NCBI GenBank assembly: GCA_044359405.1
Contig: JBIKMC010000041.1
Coordinates: 1 to 17,218 of the forward strand
Source of the DNA: SYIM01 sp044359405
GTDB lineage: Bacteria; Pseudomonadota; Gammaproteobacteria; Burkholderiales; Burkholderiaceae_E
DNA length: 17,218 nt
Direction of reading: 5' to 3'
The notes under the pieces were generated by a model that ran no database searches, was not told the origin of the DNA, and saw only the letters and a program-made list of their open reading frames with translations. Each line of letters opens with the position of its first letter. The stretch's first letter is position 1. Shown piece by piece: positions 13,523-17,218 of the stretch. Made by a program: the position numbers and the translations under genes.

Positions 13523-14635
13523 ATGCGGTTTTTCGATGCACAAGAAGCGCAGCGCGAGAGTCAGGTGCGGTTGACCTCGGCGGGTGGAGCGACCCCAGCT
13601 GCCCCGTCGGTTGCGCCTGAGGAACTGCTGGGATGGCTTGGGGCCTTTGGGCTGGATACCGGCCCTGCCGGCCCTGTGCGTCTGATTGAAACCGGTGCTT
13701 CATGGGTTTACCTGCTGCCCCGCTATGTGCTCAAGCAGAAAAAACCGATCGCAGGTCGGGTGCTTGATCTCACCACCTTGGCCGCGCGCGAGCGCAACGC
13801 GCGTCGCGAACTGGCGATTAATCGCGCCTTTTCGGCGGACGTGTACCTGGGTCTTCGGGTGGTGTGCCGGGGGCATGGGGGCAGACTCCGGCTTGTGGAG
13901 CCCGCCGAGCTGGGCGACGGTGATCAGCCGATGGACTGGCTGGTCCTGATGCGACGACTGCCTCAATCGCGCATGCTCGATCATCTGATTCGGCAGGGTC
14001 GCCTGTCGCCCGTGCAGGTTGATGTACTGGCCGATCGCCTGCTGCTTGTTCACTCGGCGGCGCGACCGACACGCTTCGGTCCTATGGCGTGGCTGGAGCG
14101 ATTCGAGCATGAGCACCAGCGCTGTCATACGCTGTTCTCAGCCCATGGAAAGACCATCGCCTTGCAGGCGTTGGCGTTGACACAGCAGGCGGGCGAGCGA
14201 CTGCGCCTGAAGCTCAAAGTGCGATTTGGGCGCGGCTCGGTGATTCAGGCGCATGGCGACCTGCGACCGGCTCATGTGTGCCTGCAGTCCCAGCCGCAAT
14301 TCATCGACGCATTGGACGCCAAGGACCTGCTCAGGCAGCTCGACCCCTGGGAAGACCTGGCTCTGCTCAGCCTGGAGTGCGGGATGTCCGGCGCGGGCTG
14401 GTTGGGCGAGCGCCTGCGCCGGCGCTATGCCGATTCGGCACCCAAGCGTCTGGCGTATCCCGGCTGTGCGATCAGTGCCTACTATCGAGCGCACCACGCC
14501 ATGGTCAGGGCGCGCCTGGCGCTTGCCCATCTCGATGCGCCACGGGTGCATCGTCGACGCGACTGGTCGGCCCTGTGTGGTCGCTACGCGGCCGAGGCCT
14601 GGGCCGCTGCCGATCGAGCGCTTGCGCTGACCTGA
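13523..14635 (+). CDS. Aminoglycoside phosphotransferase-like kinase-fold protein (COG2187 type, kinase domain only)
   Basis: The 370-residue product resembles the N-terminal half of the COG2187 proteins often annotated as bifunctional aminoglycoside phosphotransferase/ATP-binding proteins. The family signature KQKKP (Lys71-Pro75) is followed by a conserved segment ending ELAINRAFSADVYLG. The catalytic loop HGDLRP has Asp246 as likely base, and FIDALD (260-265) takes the place of the metal-binding Asp motif. DPWEDLALLSLE follows as in relatives. The usual C-terminal P-loop ATPase half of bifunctional members is missing: the stop comes after about 100 more residues with no Walker A. The substrate is unknown; antibiotic resistance should not be assumed. 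ATG 13523 is chosen over a TTG at 13475, although its Shine-Dalgarno site is weak. Its stop directly abuts the stop of the converging PRPP-synthetase-like gene. Confidence 0.85.
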   Translation: MRFFDAQEAQRESQVRLTSAGGATPAAPSVAPEELLGWLGAFGLDTGPAGPVRLIETGASWVYLLPRYVLKQKKPIAGRVLDLTTLAARERNARRELAINRAFSADVYLGLRVVCRGHGGRLRLVEPAELGDGDQPMDWLVLMRRLPQSRMLDHLIRQGRLSPVQVDVLADRLLLVHSAARPTRFGPMAWLERFEHEHQRCHTLFSAHGKTIALQALALTQQAGERLRLKLKVRFGRGSVIQAHGDLRPAHVCLQSQPQFIDALDAKDLLRQLDPWEDLALLSLECGMSGAGWLGERLRRRYADSAPKRLAYPGCAISAYYRAHHAMVRARLALAHLDAPRVHRRRDWSALCGRYAAEAWAAADRALALT

Positions 14636-15628
14636 TCAGCGATATCCCAGCAGGCTTCGCACAAGCGGCTCCTGCACGGCGACGCGGCAGATTCGCTCAC
14701 CCGCCGTTGGCGGTGGGGCCCACCCGGTGCTGTCACTCATGAAAAGGCGCTCGATCGGGCTGTCCAGCAGGCGCTCCAGAGCATCAGCCTCAAAGAATCC
14801 ATGTGCCACACAGGCGATCACGCGGCGCGCGCCGGCCTGCTTGACGGCTGAGGCCGCGCTCACGAGGGTTCGACCGCTTCCAAGAAGGTCATCAACAATC
14901 AGCACGTGACGGTTCTCGACATCACCCCAGACCTGCCTTGACGCCGTCAGCACACCGCCCGCCCGCCGCTTATTGAACAGGGCAAGCCTGGGGCTTTCAA
15001 TACCACGTGCTGCAATGGCCTCGCACCAGGCCTGTGCCCGCTTGGTGCCGCCAAGGTCTGGAGAGACGACCGTCCAGCCAACGTTCCCAGCGGGCTGCGT
15101 GCTTGAGGCGCTCGCGGTGTGGTCTTGCAGCGTGTCCAGCATAGCGTCCAGCAGAAGCTGGTGGCATGGAATAGCCAGGGCGCGAATGCGCAGGGCGCAG
15201 TCAAAGGCGGCCGGGTTATGAGGTTCCAGCGTCGCGAGTGCATGGGCACCACTGGCCTCGATCAATTGCGCGAGATAGCGAAAGCTCACCGGGTCCAGCG
15301 GCTGTGTGCGTCGATCCTTGCGCAGGTAGGCCAGATAGGGGATGACCAGACTCACGCGCTGGGCACCGTGGTCGAGTAGTGTCGCTGTCATAAAGAGCAC
15401 ACGACAAAGCCTGTCGTGTGGTGAGAGCGAGGAGTCCGTGCCGTTAAGGCTTGCCAGGATCAGGGCATGCAAGCCGTCTGGAGCGCTGACGGGACGCAGT
15501 TTGAATTCCCCGTCGGGAAATCGTCGTTCCTCGTGGCTGCCGGCCAGAACGCCCAGTGCTGAGGCCAAGGCCTGCGTGCTTTGCGCGCTCTGGTCGAGGG
15601 CGAACAGCATGGTGGTCAGATCAAGCAT
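14636..15628 (-). CDS. Divergent ribose-phosphate pyrophosphokinase (PRPP synthetase family)
   Basis: PRPP synthetases transfer pyrophosphate from ATP to ribose 5-phosphate. The 330-residue product keeps the family landmarks in order: FPDGEF (37-42), YLRKDRRTQP (101-110), a histidine at 137 in the nucleotide-binding segment, SPDLGGTKRA (189-198), the flexible-loop NKRR (219-222), and the PRPP-binding loop VLIVDDLLGSGRTL (242-255). The loop reads SGRT rather than the usual TGGT/TGKT, and the N-terminal half differs strongly from housekeeping Prs, so it is probably a second, specialised paralogue. ATG 15626-15628 is chosen over a TTG seven codons upstream; GGAG lies about 10 bases before it. 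It is divergent from the DHH phosphoesterase gene, from which the small ORF and palindromes separate it. No partner such as a thymidine/AMP phosphorylase is in view. Confidence 0.88.
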   Translation of the reverse strand: MLDLTTMLFALDQSAQSTQALASALGVLAGSHEERRFPDGEFKLRPVSAPDGLHALILASLNGTDSSLSPHDRLCRVLFMTATLLDHGAQRVSLVIPYLAYLRKDRRTQPLDPVSFRYLAQLIEASGAHALATLEPHNPAAFDCALRIRALAIPCHQLLLDAMLDTLQDHTASASSTQPAGNVGWTVVSPDLGGTKRAQAWCEAIAARGIESPRLALFNKRRAGGVLTASRQVWGDVENRHVLIVDDLLGSGRTLVSAASAVKQAGARRVIACVAHGFFEADALERLLDSPIERLFMSDSTGWAPPPTAGERICRVAVQEPLVRSLLGYR

Positions 15629-15682
15629 TCCGCCGCTGCTCCGTAGCAATCAAGGTATCGATCCTGGCACGGCCCCTTGTAA

Positions 15683-15688
15683 AAGGAG
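15683..15688 (+). promoter_or_regulatory. Strong ribosome binding site before the 37-codon ORF
   Basis: AAGGAG lies 5 bases before ATG 15694, the best Shine-Dalgarno match near any start in the second half of the window. The downstream DHH gene has no comparable site and is in a different frame, so this signal either serves the small ORF or is chance. Confidence 0.5.
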
Positions 15689-15693
15689 CTGCG

Positions 15694-15807
15694 ATGAGAC
15701 AAAGCCGATACCCGAAACCCGACTGGATGGTGCCGTGGGTCGGTCCGAAGCTGCCGTGCGGATGCGCATCCCGCATGCGGATGCGCATCCCGCAGGATTT
15801 AATCTAG
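15694..15807 (+). CDS. Possible small protein, 37 residues, unknown function
   Basis: ATG 15694 preceded by AAGGAG opens a 37-residue frame ending at TAG 15805-15807. The product begins MRQSRYPKPDW, is basic, contains a CGC pair of cysteines near residues 22-24, and ends IPQDLI. There is no signal peptide or membrane segment. The C-terminal third is encoded by the two 12-bp palindromes, giving a repetitive RMRMRIP stretch, so if translated it is shaped by that repeat. It ends 98 bases before the DHH phosphoesterase start and could be a leader peptide for it or a separate small protein. I do not recognise a family. Coding status rests only on the ribosome binding site and frame. Confidence 0.35.
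   Translation: MRQSRYPKPDWMVPWVGPKLPCGCASRMRMRIPQDLI
15760..15790. repeat. Two identical 12-bp perfect palindromes, 19 bp apart
   Basis: GGATGCGCATCC occurs at 15760-15771 and again at 15779-15790, separated by CGCATGC. Each copy is its own reverse complement. The match extends into CCGCA on the right of both copies (to 15775 and 15794), so the unit is about 19 bases long, close to two helical turns. The position between divergent PRPP-synthetase-like and DHH genes suits a paired operator, or a hairpin in a transcript of either strand. Confidence 0.7.
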
Positions 15808-15905
15808 AGCATGGACCTTGTCAGGCAATACCAGCCGCTGCGAATCCTGCTAGCCTGTCCGTGCACTTACACATGGCGCTCAGACCGCTGATTGCAAGCA
15901 CCACC

Positions 15906-16874
15906 ATGACCACGCACGACGTCTGTAACGGCGATGCCGATGGTTTGTTCGCGCTTATTCAATGGCGCCTGGCGCATCCTGCAGCTACACATCTGGTGAC
16001 CGGGCTCAAGCACGATATCGACCTGCTCGATCGTATGCGAGTGAGCCCAGGTGACGAGGTGAACGTGTTTGATCTTGCGATGTCCCGAAACCAGACGGGC
16101 CTTCGACGCGCTCTCAAGGTGGGTGCACGGGTTCGCTACTTTGATCATCATCATGCGGGTGACATCCCGCAGCATGCGAACCTTCAGGCATATATCGATA
16201 CGTCGCCCGAGGTTTGTACCAGTGTGCTGGTCGATCGGTATTTGCAGGGGCGCCATCGTGCCTGGGCAGTCGCAGCCGCTTACGGCGATAACCTGACTGT
16301 AACCGCCGAACAGCTTGCGACGCAGTCAGACTATTCAGCCGACGTACGGGCGCATCTGCGTCAACTGGGTGAAGCCGTGAATTACAACGCGTACGGTGAA
16401 AGCGCTGACGATGTGTTGATTCATCCCGCGTACCTGTATCGTGTTCTGATCAAGCATGCGGATCCGCTGCAGTTTGGCGCCGATCAAGTGCTGATCGATG
16501 ACATGGCTGCGCGCCTGCGTGCGGATTTGGGTCGCGCGCAATCGGTCTCCCCCTGTCGCGAGAGCGAGCGCGTGTGCGTGTTTCAGTTTGGCGATGCGGC
16601 CTGGGCCCGACGGGTGACCGGGCCCTGGGCTAATTCGCTGGCGCGGCGCGACCCGCAGCGCGCCCATGTGGTGGCACGCGTGCGAGCTGATGGTTTGATT
16701 ACGGTCAGTATTCGGGCGCCGCTTGCGCAGCGCGAAGGTGCCGATCGCCTCGCCCGCCAGTTCGGTGGAGAGGGGCGTGCCGCGTCCGCGGGGATTGACG
16801 CGTTGGCGCCCGCCGACTGGTCACGTTTTATGGCAGCGCTTGAGACGATGGACTGGGGCCTGCGGCGGGCCTGA
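15906..16874 (+). CDS. DHH-family phosphoesterase
   Basis: The 322-residue product belongs to the DHH superfamily of metal-dependent phosphoesterases, which includes RecJ, oligoribonucleases and cyclic-dinucleotide phosphodiesterases. Motif I is NGDADG (8-13, metal ligands Asp10 and Asp12). Motif II is FDLAMSRN with Asp56. Motif III is DHHH at 80-83. A DHHA1-like C-terminal substrate segment carries GGEGRAASAGI, a variant of the GGGGR.aAG motif. The substrate is unknown; the neighbouring PRPP-synthetase-like gene suggests a nucleotide or phosphoribosyl compound, by inference only. ATG 15906 puts motif I at the very N-terminus as in relatives. An in-frame ATG at 15873 would add 11 residues; neither has a good Shine-Dalgarno site. 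The frame is open back to 15342 only by antisense shadowing of the PRPP-synthetase-like gene. Confidence 0.87.
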   Translation: MTTHDVCNGDADGLFALIQWRLAHPAATHLVTGLKHDIDLLDRMRVSPGDEVNVFDLAMSRNQTGLRRALKVGARVRYFDHHHAGDIPQHANLQAYIDTSPEVCTSVLVDRYLQGRHRAWAVAAAYGDNLTVTAEQLATQSDYSADVRAHLRQLGEAVNYNAYGESADDVLIHPAYLYRVLIKHADPLQFGADQVLIDDMAARLRADLGRAQSVSPCRESERVCVFQFGDAAWARRVTGPWANSLARRDPQRAHVVARVRADGLITVSIRAPLAQREGADRLARQFGGEGRAASAGIDALAPADWSRFMAALETMDWGLRRA

Positions 16875-16932
16875 TGCGTATCGGCAGCGTTGAACGCCGC
16901 CAACCCGGCAAAGCCTCAACGGGGTGGCCAGC

Positions 16933-17218
16933 TCATGGGCGCTGCGCACGCGACTGAGTGCGCTGTGAGGTCACCACCAGGGCCAGCAGTGCGAGCCCGG
17001 CCAGGTCAGTCCATAGACCCGGCTTGATCAGCAGTAGTGCTGCTGCCACCAAGGCGACCCGCTGCCAGCCATTGGCCAGACCGATGAACCAGCCAAAAAA
17101 CCCGCCCGCTAGAGCAATCACGCCGATTGACGCGCTGACAATCGCCAGCAGCACGTCCAGCCACTGAGCGCTCCAGTCCTTGACGATGAGCAGCAGCATC
17201 GGTTCGTAGACGAACATG
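16933..17218 (-). CDS. C-terminal end of a TRAP transporter permease (fused 4TM/12TM type), partial
   Basis: The frame enters from the right edge on the minus strand and stops at TGA 16933-16935, showing about 95 residues. It has three hydrophobic stretches (about visible residues 19-34, 36-48 and 53-84) with a loop GGFFGWFIG between the first two and a basic tail. The pattern, including LLIKPGLWTDLAGLALLAL, is the usual end of fused TRAP permeases that pair with TAXI-type binding proteins for organic acid uptake. The first visible methionine, near the window edge, is probably internal. The gene converges on the DHH gene across 58 bases. The binding-protein partner would lie outside the window. 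Confidence 0.8.
   Translation of the reverse strand, partial: MFVYEPMLLLIVKDWSAQWLDVLLAIVSASIGVIALAGGFFGWFIGLANGWQRVALVAAALLLIKPGLWTDLAGLALLALVVTSQRTQSRAQRP

Noticed and set aside
13523..14635. Antibiotic resistance (aminoglycoside kinase) gene
   Set aside because: The similarity is to the COG2187 family, whose members are not established resistance enzymes; only the fold is shared.
15665..15680. Sigma54-like promoter TGGCACGGCCCCTTGT before the small ORF
   Set aside because: The spacing between the GG and the TTG element is one base too long and the invariant C of the -12 box is T.
15342..15905. Upstream extension of the DHH gene to 510 residues
   Set aside because: The extra 188 codons lie antisense to the PRPP-synthetase-like gene and its leader; DHH motif I sits only a few residues after ATG 15906, as expected.
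16883..16901. Hairpin after the DHH stop as an intrinsic terminator
   Set aside because: GGC/GCC and GCGT/ACGC can form a short stem with a mismatch, but no T-run follows on either strand.

Overview
The window is GC-rich proteobacterial chromosome, densely packed on both strands. The metX-metW pair, the motif style of MetW, a fused isobutyryl-CoA mutase (IcmF) and a fused TRAP permease together suggest a betaproteobacterium, most likely Burkholderiales. That placement is inferred from gene content and is not proven. No rRNA, tRNA, CRISPR array, insertion sequence or attachment site was found.

Layout. Bases 1-116 hold the tail of an unidentified plus-strand gene. Bases 117-352 are a methionine control region: a sigma70-type promoter, a SAM-II riboswitch aptamer and a strong intrinsic terminator whose U-tract ends 7 bases before the metX start. 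metX (353-1522) and metW (1522-2178) form a translationally coupled pair. A crotonase-family gene (2112-2996, minus) converges on metW and overlaps its 3' end by 67 bases. Divergent from it is a 1613-residue protein (3178-8019) with a putative signal peptide, an RHS/YD-repeat shell and a C-terminal DUF2235/Tle1-like lipase domain. icmF (8053-11364) follows 33 bases later. On the minus strand a 3-oxoadipate-enol-lactonase-like hydrolase (12445-13233) and a YhbW-type flavin monooxygenase (11419-12435) form a two-gene operon. A COG2187-type kinase-fold gene (13523-14635, plus) ends exactly where a divergent PRPP-synthetase-like gene (14636-15628, minus) ends. The gap between that gene and a DHH phosphoesterase (15906-16874, plus) holds a 37-codon ORF with a near-ideal ribosome binding site and two identical 12-bp palindromes. 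The window closes with the C-terminal end of a TRAP permease (16933-17218, minus).

How the genes work together. MetX and MetW act in the homoserine acylation branch of methionine synthesis, and the leader RNA would shut the operon off when S-adenosylmethionine is plentiful. The crotonase, IcmF, hydrolase and monooxygenase point to acyl-CoA and carboxylic acid catabolism but do not form one recognisable pathway. The 13.5-16.9 kb block joins a sugar/nucleoside-kinase-like fold, a PRPP-synthetase fold and a DHH phosphoesterase, which hints at phosphoribosyl or nucleotide metabolism; this is inference from neighbourhood only.

The most interesting items are the metX leader, where three mutually exclusive RNA structures can be drawn; the secreted-looking RHS-lipase fusion with no neighbouring immunity, VgrG or PAAR gene; the crotonase lacking both hydratase glutamates; and the palindrome/small-ORF region at 15.69-15.81 kb.
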